Positions 16,436 to 24,309 of a stretch of DNA of 64,000 nt are shown here, one piece after another (the first letter of the stretch is position 1; every line of letters begins with the position of its first letter). The stretch covers positions 62,001-126,000 of the forward strand of contig NZ_JQMQ01000005.1 of the NCBI RefSeq assembly GCF_000744815.1, in the 5' to 3' direction. The DNA comes from Phaeacidiphilus oryzae TH49 (GTDB lineage: Bacteria > Actinomycetota > Actinomycetes > Streptomycetales > Streptomycetaceae). A program made the position numbers and the translations under genes. Under the pieces are notes generated by a model. That model saw nothing but the letters and a program-made list of their open reading frames with translations, was not told the DNA's origin and searched no databases.

Positions 16436-18064
16436 TCAGTCCGCCCGGCGGATCGGCAGGATGATCGCGGACGGGTGCTCCGGGTCGTGGAGCACCCGCT
16501 GCTCGGCGGCGCGGAGGGTGGTGGCGGAGGCCCGGGGCTCGCCGGTGCCGGGGTTGCGGTTGTAGCGCGGGAAGGCGCCGCTGGAGACCTGCACCCGGAT
16601 CCGGTGGCCGCGCCGGAACCGGTGCGCCGTCGGCCAGAGCCGGACCTCCGCGCAGACCGTGCGGTCCGCGCCGGCCAGGCTGACCAGCCCGTCGCAGACG
16701 TTCACCGAGCGTCCCCGCGGATCGACGTCGCAGAGCCGGACGAAGACGTCGGCGTGGCGCAGGCTGGACCGGAAGTACACCTCGGCTCGCACGTCCCCGA
16801 CGGCCTCGACGTCCTCGGTCAGCACCGGGGTGGTGTAGGAGAGGACATCCCGCCGGGCTTCGAGGGCGGTGTTGTCCACCCCGCCGGCCCTGGTCAGCAT
16901 CGCCATCCGGACGCCGCCGGCGGCGGGGGTGGGGTCGGCCGGGTCGTAGCGGTACCGGTCCGGCGGCGCACCGGCCGCCGGCGGCTCGGGGCCGAGCACC
17001 CCGCCGGGGTGGAGATGGAAGCGCTGCGGCGAGTAGCCGGGCGGCGGCCAGCACGGGAAGTCCCGCCACCGGTCCTCCCCCATCACGAACAGCCGCACCG
17101 GGGCGCGCTCCGGCGGCTCGTCGCCGCGGGCCAGCGCCAGCCCGAAGCCGAGCGCCTCCCGGGCCGCCGCCTCGCCCCAGCCGGACGAGATGTGCGCCCA
17201 GGGGCCGACCGTCAGCCGCGGCCGCCGGCCGGCGTCCTGCAGCACCCGGAAGTCCCTGAGCTGCCCCGGAAGGAAGATGTCGTACCACCCGGCCACCAGG
17301 CTCGCCGGCACGGTGACGTCGGCGACCTTGGCCCGGTGGTCGGCCGGCGCCCAGTACGGGTCGTCCCGGTCGTGCTCCAGGACGCTCTGGATGTACGCCG
17401 ACCTGCGCCCCGTGGCCGCCGTGTCCGCATCGCTCAACGGCAGGGTGCGCAGGGCGCGTTGGGCCTTCCGCTCGCCGAGGAACTGGCGCAGCATGGCGGC
17501 GCGCCGCTCCTGCCCGGCGATCTGCACCCCCCACAGGAACGGCACCTCCAGGGAGAAGCCGTCCCGGCGGAGGAACTCCAGGGTGATCGCCGACTCGGTG
17601 ACCACCGGGATGATCGCCTTCACCTGCGGAGGCAGCGCGTCGGCCACCGCCCACTGGACGTAGCCGAGGTAGCTGGCGCCGTAGAGCACCATCGAGTCGC
17701 CGAACCAGGGCTGCTCGACCGTCCAGGCCAGGGTGTCCAGGCCGTCCTCGCGCTCGTTCCGCAGCGGGTCGAAGTCCCCCGCCGAGCCGAAGGTGCCCCG
17801 GGTGCTCTGCACCAGGGCCTGGAAGCCGCGCTCGACCAGCGGCCGGACGATCTGCGTGACGAACATCCCGCCCCTGCCGTACGGGGTGCGGATGAGCACG
17901 GCCGGCAGGCCCTGTCCGCCGCTGCGGGGCTCCCACCGGTCGGCGAGGAGCACCGCGCCGTCCCGCATCGGCACCGGGAGGCCGCGCCGCACCGTCAGCT
18001 CGCGGGTCAGCGGCGGCGGCAGATGCTGGGCGAGCTCGATGGACCGGCTGGCGATCTGGAACAC
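16436..18064 (-). CDS. CocE/NonD (X-Pro dipeptidyl-peptidase-like) hydrolase
   Basis: 542 residues. The N-terminal alpha/beta-hydrolase domain contains VPMRDGAVLLADRW, TPYGRG, the nucleophile elbow GASYLG and the His in GPWAH; the Asp is likely in GWYDIFLPGQ. The C-terminal jelly-roll domain (from about 370) has DVRAEVYFRSS and RIRVQVSSGAFPRYNRNPGTGEP, typical of the family. Members hydrolyse esters or amides (cocaine esterase, X-Pro peptidases); no signal peptide is seen. The start is GTG 18064 with GGAGG 6 bp ahead. It is codirectional with mal but 290 bp away, so probably separate. Substrate unknown. Confidence 0.9.
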   Translation of the reverse strand: MFQIASRSIELAQHLPPPLTRELTVRRGLPVPMRDGAVLLADRWEPRSGGQGLPAVLIRTPYGRGGMFVTQIVRPLVERGFQALVQSTRGTFGSAGDFDPLRNEREDGLDTLAWTVEQPWFGDSMVLYGASYLGYVQWAVADALPPQVKAIIPVVTESAITLEFLRRDGFSLEVPFLWGVQIAGQERRAAMLRQFLGERKAQRALRTLPLSDADTAATGRRSAYIQSVLEHDRDDPYWAPADHRAKVADVTVPASLVAGWYDIFLPGQLRDFRVLQDAGRRPRLTVGPWAHISSGWGEAAAREALGFGLALARGDEPPERAPVRLFVMGEDRWRDFPCWPPPGYSPQRFHLHPGGVLGPEPPAAGAPPDRYRYDPADPTPAAGGVRMAMLTRAGGVDNTALEARRDVLSYTTPVLTEDVEAVGDVRAEVYFRSSLRHADVFVRLCDVDPRGRSVNVCDGLVSLAGADRTVCAEVRLWPTAHRFRRGHRIRVQVSSGAFPRYNRNPGTGEPRASATTLRAAEQRVLHDPEHPSAIILPIRRAD

Positions 18065-18256
18065 GGCTGCCTCCTTGGCCCGGTGCCAACCGCGTTCCCC
18101 GCCAAGCCTTCTGACGGGACGTCGGCCGAAGACGAATCTAGCCCGGAACCCCGCACTCCCGACTTCCCGCGAACCGAAATTACAGAATGATAAACAGACT
18201 CACCGAACTCTCACATAACTGCCACGCTCTGCCTGCAATCGACAAATCATCGACCC

Positions 18257-18772
18257 ATGGAGCACCGCGTGGACGAGTTCCACCCCGTCTCGGCCCAGAG
18301 CCACCCCAACGTCGGCACGGCCTCCGGCGCCGTGGTCCCCAACGTGACCGTGACGGTGCCGGTCGGCCGGCTCACCGGCCTCGCCATGAAGCGCCGCGGC
18401 TCGGTGGCGGTCTGGCTCGGCCTGCCGCTCATCACCCTCGGGATCTACCACCTCGTCTGGTACTTCAAGATCCACAAGGAGCTGCAGGAGTACGACCGCC
18501 GCCGGGTGCTCAGCCCCGGCGGCAGCCTGGCCGTGATGATCTTCCTCGGCTGGACGGTGATCGCCCCGCTGGTCTCGTACCACAACACCGGCAAGGCGAT
18601 CGCCGACGCCCAGCGCGCCGCCGGCCTGCCGGTCACCTGCAGCCCGGCCGTCTGCACCTGGCTGGCCCTCGTCTTCGGGCTGAACCTCTGGTACATCCAG
18701 CGGCAGCTCAACCTGGTGGTGGAGGCCTACCCGGGCGCCGCCCCCGGCACCGAGGTGCCGCTGGCCGCCTGA
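18257..18772 (+). CDS. DUF4234 membrane protein
   Basis: 171 residues. An N-terminal stretch rich in Val/Thr/Pro is followed by RRGSVAVWLGLPLITLGIYHLVWYFKIHKELQEYD, the characteristic DUF4234 start, and two further membrane segments (FLGWTVIAPLVSYHNTGKAI; WLALVFGLNLWYIQRQLN). Function of the family is not known. It stands alone, divergent from the CocE-type gene, ahead of the STAS/sigma locus. Start ATG 18257 lacks a strong ribosome site; ATG at codon 44 of this frame would remove the soluble N-terminus. Confidence 0.85.
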   Translation: MEHRVDEFHPVSAQSHPNVGTASGAVVPNVTVTVPVGRLTGLAMKRRGSVAVWLGLPLITLGIYHLVWYFKIHKELQEYDRRRVLSPGGSLAVMIFLGWTVIAPLVSYHNTGKAIADAQRAAGLPVTCSPAVCTWLALVFGLNLWYIQRQLNLVVEAYPGAAPGTEVPLAA

Positions 18773-18805
18773 GTCCGGTCCGGTGTCCTCCGCCGCCTTC
18801 GATCG

Positions 18806-19179
18806 TCAGGCGGAGGACATCGGCGCCGCCGGCAGCGCCTCCTCCAGGGTGGCCACCGTCGTCAGCCCCCTGGTTATCCCGACCAGTTCGAGGAGCCCGC
18901 GGACGAAGCCGGGCGGGCAGACCAGGCGGACGGTGCCGTGCTGCCGGCGCACGTGCGCCTCGATCAGGTGCAGCAGCCGGATCCCGGAGGCGTCGAAGAA
19001 GGAGACGCCGCTGAGGTCGATGACGACCCAACGGGCGGGCCCCGGACGGCCCTCTCCATCTGCGGCAGCAGGGTGTCCAGCGCGGCCAGGTCGATCTCCC
19101 CGTGCAGTTCCAGCACGGTGAAGTCGTCACCGGTGCGCCGGCGGAGACGGCAGAGCGGGAGCGGATCGATCTCAGTCAC
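18806..19179 (-). pseudogene. STAS-domain anti-anti-sigma factor, frame broken by -1 shift
   Basis: Read from ATG 19179 the protein begins FTVLELHGEIDLAALDTLL and continues to RGP at about codon 48, then runs out of frame. The -1 frame continues the family perfectly (VVIDLSGVSFFDASGIRLL, then GTVRLVCPPGFVRGLLELV) to a stop at 18806-18808. The joined protein would be 124 residues, the normal STAS length, with the phosphorylatable serine in DASG. The break falls at G-GGC-CCG (19036-19042), which has the X-XXY-YYZ form of a -1 slippery site. Alternatives are a true inactivating deletion or a missing base in the data. It overlaps the sigma gene by 8 bp. Confidence 0.85.
19036..19042 (-). other. 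Candidate -1 slippery heptamer GGGCCCG in the STAS gene
   Basis: On the minus strand the heptamer is in the phase G GGC CCG, matching X XXY YYZ. Slipping one base back joins the two halves of the STAS domain exactly at RGP/ARWVV. GC-only heptamers are weak slippery sites, so this could be fortuitous. Confidence 0.4.
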
Positions 19180-20029
19180 GGCACATCACCACCGACTCGG
19201 CCAGCGCCCCGCGAAGCGCGTCGCAGGTGCGGGTCAGAATGCGGGACACCTGCATCTGCGACACTCCGATCCGGTCGGCGATCTCTGCCTGGGTCAACTC
19301 GGCGCCGAAGCGCAGGGCGAGCACCGTCCGCTCGCGCTCGGGGAGGCCGGCGAGGAGCGGCCGGAGCGACTCCACGGTCTCCACCCGCTCGATCCCGTCG
19401 TCCGGCGCGGCCAGCCGCTCGGAGAGCGCCGCCCCGGCGTCCGCCTCCCCGAAGACCGCGTCCAGGGACACGCCGTCATAGGCGTTGACGGCCTCAAGAC
19501 CGAGCAGCGTCTCCCGCTCGTCCGCGCCCAGCGCCTCCGCCAGTTCGGCGACGGTGGGCTCGCGGCCCGTCCGCTGCTGGAGCTCGTCGGTGCACCGGGC
19601 GATCCGCAGCCGGAGCTCCTGCAGCCTCCGCGGCACCCGTACGCACCAACTCGCGTCCCGGAAGAAGCACTTGATCTCACCCTCGATGGTGGGCACGGCG
19701 AAGGTGGAGAACTCCACGCCCCGGTCGACCTGGAACCGGTCCACGGCGTGGATCAGGCCGATGCAGCCGACCTGGAGGAGCTCCTCGCTCGACTCGCTGC
19801 GCGCCCGGAACCTCCGGACCACGTGGCGGACCAGCGAGAGGTTCAACTCCACCAGCACACCCCGGAGATAGGCGTGCTCGGGGGTGCCGGAGGGCAGTCC
19901 GCGCAGCCTGTGCAGCAGGGGCCTGGTGACCGCTCGGGCCCGGGCCGGCGAGGCCGCGGAGGGGGGCGACGGGATCTCGGGGAGATCCCCGGTGGCAGCG
20001 GTGCCCTGGGCGAAGGACTCGGCGACCAT
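19172..20029 (-). CDS. RNA polymerase sigma factor, SigB/SigF/SigG (stress/sporulation) type
   Basis: 285 residues. Region 2 is ELNLSLVRHVVRRFRARSESSEELLQVGCIGLIHAVDRFQVDRGVEFSTFAVPTIEGEIKCFFRD; region 3 follows with RVPRRLQELRLRI; region 4 is LPERERTVLALRFGAELTQAEIADRIGVSQMQVSRIL. This is the SigB subfamily, which recognises GTTT/GGGTA-type promoters and is held by anti-sigma kinases and released by STAS antagonists. ATG 20029 has AGGA ahead; an upstream ATG at 20059 is possible. The STAS gene overlaps its 3' end, as expected for a partner-switching pair. No anti-sigma kinase gene is beside it. Confidence 0.92.
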   Translation of the reverse strand: MVAESFAQGTAATGDLPEIPSPPSAASPARARAVTRPLLHRLRGLPSGTPEHAYLRGVLVELNLSLVRHVVRRFRARSESSEELLQVGCIGLIHAVDRFQVDRGVEFSTFAVPTIEGEIKCFFRDASWCVRVPRRLQELRLRIARCTDELQQRTGREPTVAELAEALGADERETLLGLEAVNAYDGVSLDAVFGEADAGAALSERLAAPDDGIERVETVESLRPLLAGLPERERTVLALRFGAELTQAEIADRIGVSQMQVSRILTRTCDALRGALAESVVMCRD

Positions 20030-20141
20030 GGTGTTCCTAGACGGGAGCGTACCGGGCACGGGCGGAAGGGGTCTTGCTGCCCTCCAGAGTGCTCGGGCGA
20101 CTGATACCTGTCAACTGTTACACGAAAAGTGTGTCGCGTTT

Positions 20142-20171
20142 TTGTCCACGCGGAGTGATCCGCCCTACGAT
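20142..20171 (+). promoter_or_regulatory. Promoter of the winged-helix gene
   Basis: TTGTCC at 20142-20147 and TACGAT at 20166-20171 are separated by 18 bp. The predicted start of transcription is about 20178, at the ATG 20179. This favours ATG 20179 over ATG 20170 and implies a leaderless message. Confidence 0.5.
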
Positions 20172-20178
20172 GACCAGC

Positions 20179-20562
20179 ATGGATCAGAGGCCGGGAGGAC
20201 GGGACAGCTGGACGTTCCTGACCAATCACGCACGGGTGCTGGCGGCGATCGCCCGGAACCCGGACAGCCGGGTCAGGGACATCGCACAGCACTGCCTGCT
20301 CACCGAACGGGCGGTGCAGCGCATCATCGTGGACCTCGAAGAGGGCGGGTACCTGGCCCACACCCGCTCCGGCCGCACCAACATCTACCGGCTCTCCGTC
20401 GATTCGGAGCTCCGCCACCCGGCGGACGCCGGCGCCAGGGTGGCCGACCTCCTCAACATCCTCAACACCCATGAGCAGGAGAGCACGCAGACGCTTGACC
20501 GCGTGGACGGCGGCGGCCCCGGGGGCGCTCGCGAGTCGCGGGCGCCCCAAGTGGAGCCCTAG
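20179..20562 (+). CDS. Winged-helix (MarR/ArsR-like) transcriptional regulator
   Basis: 127 residues. The helix-turn-helix and wing occupy most of the first 75 residues: NHARVLAAIARNPDSRVRDIAQHCLLTERAVQRIIVDLEEGGYLAHTRSGRTNIYRLS. The C-terminus is disordered and Gly-rich. The opening WTFLTNHARVLAAIARNP is common in Streptomyces regulators that sit near sigma-factor loci. It diverges from the SigB-type gene, so it may act on it or on itself; no ligand domain is present. Confidence 0.85.
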   Translation: MDQRPGGRDSWTFLTNHARVLAAIARNPDSRVRDIAQHCLLTERAVQRIIVDLEEGGYLAHTRSGRTNIYRLSVDSELRHPADAGARVADLLNILNTHEQESTQTLDRVDGGGPGGARESRAPQVEP

Positions 20563-20571
20563 CCGGGGCGG

Positions 20572-20817
20572 TCAGCGGCGCCGCTCCTCCTCACGCCGCT
20601 CGCGGCCCCGGGCAGCGCCGAAGTAGTGGCGCTCCTCGATGACGGAGCCGTTCTCCCCCGGCAGCCTGCGCGGTTTGAAGGGGTTGTCCAGGGCGCCGAT
20701 GATGATCAGCAGCCCGAGGGGGACGGCGAGCCAGGGCAGGACGGCGTTGCCCGGTCCCAGGATCTTTATCGCCCCCCACACCACCAGTCCCGCTCCCACC
20801 AGCAGCCCGATCCACAC
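20572..20817 (-). CDS. Small two-segment membrane protein
   Basis: 81 residues. Two hydrophobic segments (IGLLVGAGLVVWGAIKIL and VLPWLAVPLGLLIIIGAL) are followed by a charged cytoplasmic tail ending RGRERREEERRR. No family recognised. The start is GTG 20817 with GGAGG 5 bp ahead. It is convergent with the winged-helix gene (9 bp apart). Coding status is supported by the ribosome site and the membrane pattern. Confidence 0.6.
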   Translation of the reverse strand: MWIGLLVGAGLVVWGAIKILGPGNAVLPWLAVPLGLLIIIGALDNPFKPRRLPGENGSVIEERHYFGAARGRERREEERRR

Positions 20818-21139
20818 AGCGGCCTCCCCCGGTCGGTTTCCTTCGGACAGTCCGTGCCGTCTTCAACGTCCCACCGCCACAAGGCCCCGACTGATGCCGA
20901 ACGGCCCGCCATTGGGCCCCGGGGCCCCGCTCCTGGCCGCCCGGGCGAAGACCCCGGCTGAGCTGGGGCTCGGCAGCCCGCGGCGGAGGTGGCCCCATTG
21001 ACAGGCGGTGCTCCCGACGGCGACTGTGGCCCCGTTCGAGGACTCCGCAGAGGAGTCCGTGGCGTACCACTGAGGGCGGGGGCGGGGCAGCGTGCCGCGG
21101 ACGAACACGGGCAGGATCGCCGGGTCGGAGGCCGGGGCG
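20818..21139. other. Gene-free stretch with a 7-bp-stem hairpin
   Basis: No credible gene on either strand. GGACTCC (21040-21046) and GGAGTCC (21052-21058) form a 7-bp stem with a 5-nt loop upstream of the thioesterase. TTGACA occurs at 20998-21003, but no matching -10 stands at a proper distance. Confidence 0.5.
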
Positions 21140-21970
21140 ATGGCGTCGGTCACCCCGATGCGTTCCGTGCCGGACCATCTGACGCTGCCTCGGCTGCTGG
21201 AACTGGAGCAGCTGGACCGCGACCTGTACCGGGGCGACACCGTCTTCGAGGAGCCGCACTCCCTCTACGGCGGGCAGGTCGCCGCGCAGGCGCTGATGGC
21301 CGCCGGCCGCACGGTCGCCCCGGACCGGCCGCCGCACTCGCTGCACGGCTACTTCCTGCGCGCCGGGGACGCCGGACGGCCGACCGTCTTCCGGGTCGAC
21401 CGCGACCGGGACGGCCGGACCTTCTCCGCCCGCCGGGTGGCCGCCGTCCAGGACGGCGAGGTGATCTTCTCCCTCTCCGCCTCCTTCCAGGTCGAGGAGG
21501 AGGGCCGGGAACACGTCACCGAGGACCTGCCGGACGCCCCGGGACCCGAGGGGCTGCCGCCGACCCCCGTGCCCCGGCTGTTCTCCTTCGAGGCCCGGCT
21601 GCCGCCGCAGCCCTACCCGGACTCCAGGTGGCCGACCCGCTTCTGGGCCCGCTGCGACGCCGGACTCGGCGACGACCGGCTGCTCCACTCCGCGGTGCTG
21701 ACCTATCTCTCGGACGTCTTCAGCGGGTTGTCGCCGCTGGCCGACCAGGAGTGGTCCTCGCAGTCCAGCCTCGACCACGCGCTGTGGTTCCACCGGCCGG
21801 CCCGGCTGGACGACTGGGTGCTGCTCGACATGGTGCCCCGCACCACCGGCGGCGGCCGGGGGTGGTACACCGGGACCATCACCTCGCCCGAGGGCGGACT
21901 GCTGGCCAGCCTCGCCCAGGAGACCCTCTTCCGCCGGCGCCGGAGCGCGCGGGGCGTCACCTCGACCTGA
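21140..21970 (+). CDS. Acyl-CoA thioesterase II (TesB-like)
   Basis: 276 residues, double hot-dog length. The first domain has LYRGDTVFEEPHSLYGGQVAAQALMAAGRTV and HSLHGYFLRAGD; the second has SSLDHALWFHRPARLDDWVLLDMVP. These are hallmark stretches of TesB-type enzymes, which hydrolyse acyl-CoA to free acid and CoA in the cytoplasm. The Asp in SSLDHALWFH and the Gln in LASLAQETLFR are probable catalytic residues. ATG 21140 has GGAG 9 bp ahead; ATG 21158 is an alternative. It converges with cutC, overlapping by 14 bp. Confidence 0.92.
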   Translation: MASVTPMRSVPDHLTLPRLLELEQLDRDLYRGDTVFEEPHSLYGGQVAAQALMAAGRTVAPDRPPHSLHGYFLRAGDAGRPTVFRVDRDRDGRTFSARRVAAVQDGEVIFSLSASFQVEEEGREHVTEDLPDAPGPEGLPPTPVPRLFSFEARLPPQPYPDSRWPTRFWARCDAGLGDDRLLHSAVLTYLSDVFSGLSPLADQEWSSQSSLDHALWFHRPARLDDWVLLDMVPRTTGGGRGWYTGTITSPEGGLLASLAQETLFRRRRSARGVTST

Positions 21971-22727
21971 GGGCGTCCAATGCCGTGCGGGTCGCGCGGA
22001 CCAGCGCCTGGTCGGTGACGAAGTGGGTGTCCTCCTCGGCCTCGGCGGTCCCCGCGCCCAGGGGCACCCAGCCACCCGTACGGCGTGCGGGGGCCCGGCG
22101 CTTGGCGGAGAGGTGGAGGGCGGCGACGCCGGTGGCCGCCAGCGCGGGCGCCTGCTCGGGAGCCACCCCCGCCCCCGCCATCACCTGGACTCCGGGGGCC
22201 GCCCGGACGATGCGGGCCAGTGTCCCGGCGCCCGCCAGCGCCGTCGGCGCGCCGCCGGAGGTGAGCACCCGGTCCACGCCGAGGGCGGGGAGCCGCCCGG
22301 CGGCGCGTACCGGGTCGGCGGACTGGTCGACGGCCCGGTGGAGAGTGAGTTCCACCGGACGGCCCGCCTCGGCCCCCGCTTCCCTCGCCGCCGCGGCGAA
22401 CCGGCGCATCGCGTCGGCGTCCAACTCGCCCTCGGCGGTGAGGGCGCCGACGACCACGCCCGCCGCGCCGGCCGCGACCACCGCGCGGATCTCGGCGGTC
22501 ATCAGTCCGATCTCCTCCTCGTCGTAGACGAAGTCGCCCGGGCGGCAGCGGATCAGGGCCTGGACGGGAAGGCCGGTGGCGGCCGTCGCCGCGACGGCCG
22601 GCCCGCTCGGGGTGAGACCGCCGAGTTCCAGGCCGGTGCAGAGCTCCACCCGGTCCGCTCCCCCGGCCCGCGCGGCCCGGGCGCCCGCCGGGCCGGTCAC
22701 GGCGATCTCCAGGGCGAGGGACGTCAC
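21957..22727 (-). CDS. cutC: CutC family protein
   Basis: 256 residues forming a TIM barrel. Family marks are ALEIAVTGPAGARAARAGGADRVELCTGLELGGLTPS near the start, then VQALIRCRPGDFVYDEEE, VELTLHRAVDQ and RVLTSGGAPTA. The family name refers to copper homeostasis, a role that was later questioned; the enzymatic reaction is not known. Start GTG 22727 overlaps the preceding M81-type gene by 4 bp (GTGA), so CutC is produced with it and with the ROK repressor upstream. That context suggests a metabolic rather than a copper role here (inference). Confidence 0.92.
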   Translation of the reverse strand: MTSLALEIAVTGPAGARAARAGGADRVELCTGLELGGLTPSGPAVAATAATGLPVQALIRCRPGDFVYDEEEIGLMTAEIRAVVAAGAAGVVVGALTAEGELDADAMRRFAAAAREAGAEAGRPVELTLHRAVDQSADPVRAAGRLPALGVDRVLTSGGAPTALAGAGTLARIVRAAPGVQVMAGAGVAPEQAPALAATGVAALHLSAKRRAPARRTGGWVPLGAGTAEAEEDTHFVTDQALVRATRTALDALRSR

Positions 22728-24241
22728 TCGTCCACCCCGTCCAGCGGCCGGTCGGAGGCGGGGATGAGGCGGGCGCGGAGGTCCGGCTCGGCCATGTCGG
22801 GGTCGAAGGGGAACATCGGGCGGCGGATCCGCTCGTGCCCCAGCCGGACCAGGTCCTGGTCGACGCCGCCGGGGCTGAGCGCCAGCTTCCAGTCGGCGGC
22901 CATGTCGAAGAGCTCCGGCTCCAGATACCCGATCTTGACCAGCACCAGGTCCGCCGAGCGCGGATCGAGGTCCAGATCGGTGAAGTCGTGCTCGTGGTGG
23001 TACGGCTTGCGCAGCCGGGTGATGATCACGCGGACGCTGCCGACCCGGAGCACCACCTCGGTCTCCGCGTCCCGGTCGCCGTGCCGGATCGCGTGGACGG
23101 TGCCGGTCATGGTGATCGGTCCGGCGTGCCGGTCGTCCACCTCGGCGCCGGCGGTGACCGTGACGGTCGCGCCGATCCCAGCCTTCTCCGCGGCCTCGAC
23201 CGCTTCGGGGCCGGGGACGGAGGCGTAGATCACCGTCGGGCCCTCGGGATCGGCGAACTCCGGGCGGGCCAGCACCCGGTGGAGCCCCCAGGTGACGTCG
23301 CCGGCGCCGCCCGCGGTGGGGTTGTCCCCGCTGTCACTGATGAAGTACGGACGGGCGGCGCCCGGCGACAGCGCCGCGTCCAGGCAGGCGTCGAGGGTGC
23401 CGGTGGGGGCGACGAAGTCGAAGTCGCGGCGCGCCGCCCAGAAGCCGCGGGCCAGCCGCTCGGCACCGGCGGCGGCCGCCGCCTCGTCCGGTCCGGTCAC
23501 CACCACGGCCGCCCGGTTGCGCGGCTCGTCGGCCCAGGCGTAGCCGACCCAGATGGCGGCGTCGGTGACCCCCGGCATCGCCTCGACCTCGTCCACGGCG
23601 GCGTAGACGCTGCGGGCGGGCTCGATCCGGGTGGAGGTCTGCTCGCCGGCCAGGAGCACCGGCACCGGGACCCAGGCCTTGGCCGGCCGGGGAGCGCCGG
23701 AGGCCAGCAGCTCGACCAGGTTGCGGGCGGCCCGCTCCTTGGTCTCCATGTGGTCCTCGTGCGGGGCCTTGCGGTAGCAGGTGATCAGATCGCTCTGGTG
23801 GACGAGCCCGCGGGAGACGTTGCCGTGGAGGTCCATCGAGGTGGAGACGAGCACGTCCGGGCCGACGACCTCGCGGATCCAGCCGAGGAGGACGGTCTCG
23901 GCGTCGTCCAGGCCCTCGACGGTCATCGCGCCGTGGATGTCGTACCAGAGGCCGTCCGGGCGCGGCAGCGCGCTCAGCCGCTCCAGCAGCTCCTCGGAGA
24001 GCGCGGCGAAGGCCTCGGCGGTGACGATCCCGCCGGGCAGGGACTTGCCGACCAGCGCGCCCCGCCAGTCGGCGGCCTCGCGCAGCGGCTGCCCGGGGGC
24101 GAGGAAGGGGTAGCGGGTCAGCACCTCCTCCCCGCGCTGCGGGTGGAAGGCGGCCGCGTGGGTGCGGGCCGGGGAGAAGGTGGAGGACTCGATGCCGAGT
24201 CCGGCGACGGCGATCACGGGGGATGCGGCGGGCGGGGTCAA
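22724..24241 (-). CDS. M81-family (MlrC-like) metallohydrolase
   Basis: 505 residues. The N-terminal domain carries GIESSTFSP, DIHGAMTVEG and MDLHGNVS, with the metal-binding D-x-H-G and D-x-H residues of MlrC, and TCYRKAPHEDHMETKERAARNL. The C-terminal domain has SDSGDNPTAGGAGD and TRLRKPYHHEHDF. MlrC hydrolyses the linearised microcystin peptide, but most members are in peptide- or amine-catabolic clusters. The start was taken as TTG 24241 because AGGAG stands 5 bp ahead; GTG 24217 is the alternative. It lies between the ROK repressor gene (68 bp) and cutC (4-bp overlap). Confidence 0.88.
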   Translation of the reverse strand: MTPPAASPVIAVAGLGIESSTFSPARTHAAAFHPQRGEEVLTRYPFLAPGQPLREAADWRGALVGKSLPGGIVTAEAFAALSEELLERLSALPRPDGLWYDIHGAMTVEGLDDAETVLLGWIREVVGPDVLVSTSMDLHGNVSRGLVHQSDLITCYRKAPHEDHMETKERAARNLVELLASGAPRPAKAWVPVPVLLAGEQTSTRIEPARSVYAAVDEVEAMPGVTDAAIWVGYAWADEPRNRAAVVVTGPDEAAAAAGAERLARGFWAARRDFDFVAPTGTLDACLDAALSPGAARPYFISDSGDNPTAGGAGDVTWGLHRVLARPEFADPEGPTVIYASVPGPEAVEAAEKAGIGATVTVTAGAEVDDRHAGPITMTGTVHAIRHGDRDAETEVVLRVGSVRVIITRLRKPYHHEHDFTDLDLDPRSADLVLVKIGYLEPELFDMAADWKLALSPGGVDQDLVRLGHERIRRPMFPFDPDMAEPDLRARLIPASDRPLDGVDE

Positions 24242-24309
24242 GGCTGCTCCTGGTCGAGGGGCGGACGATGGGTCGGGTGGGGGCGCCGGTACGCGGCCGG
24301 GCGGTGGGT

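Noticed and set aside
14333-18190. Long plus-strand frames over malF, malE and the CocE-type gene
   Set aside because: They mirror genes with intact motifs and have no recognisable domain of their own.
20998-21003. TTGACA as the -35 of the thioesterase promoter
   Set aside because: No -10-like hexamer follows at 16-19 bp.
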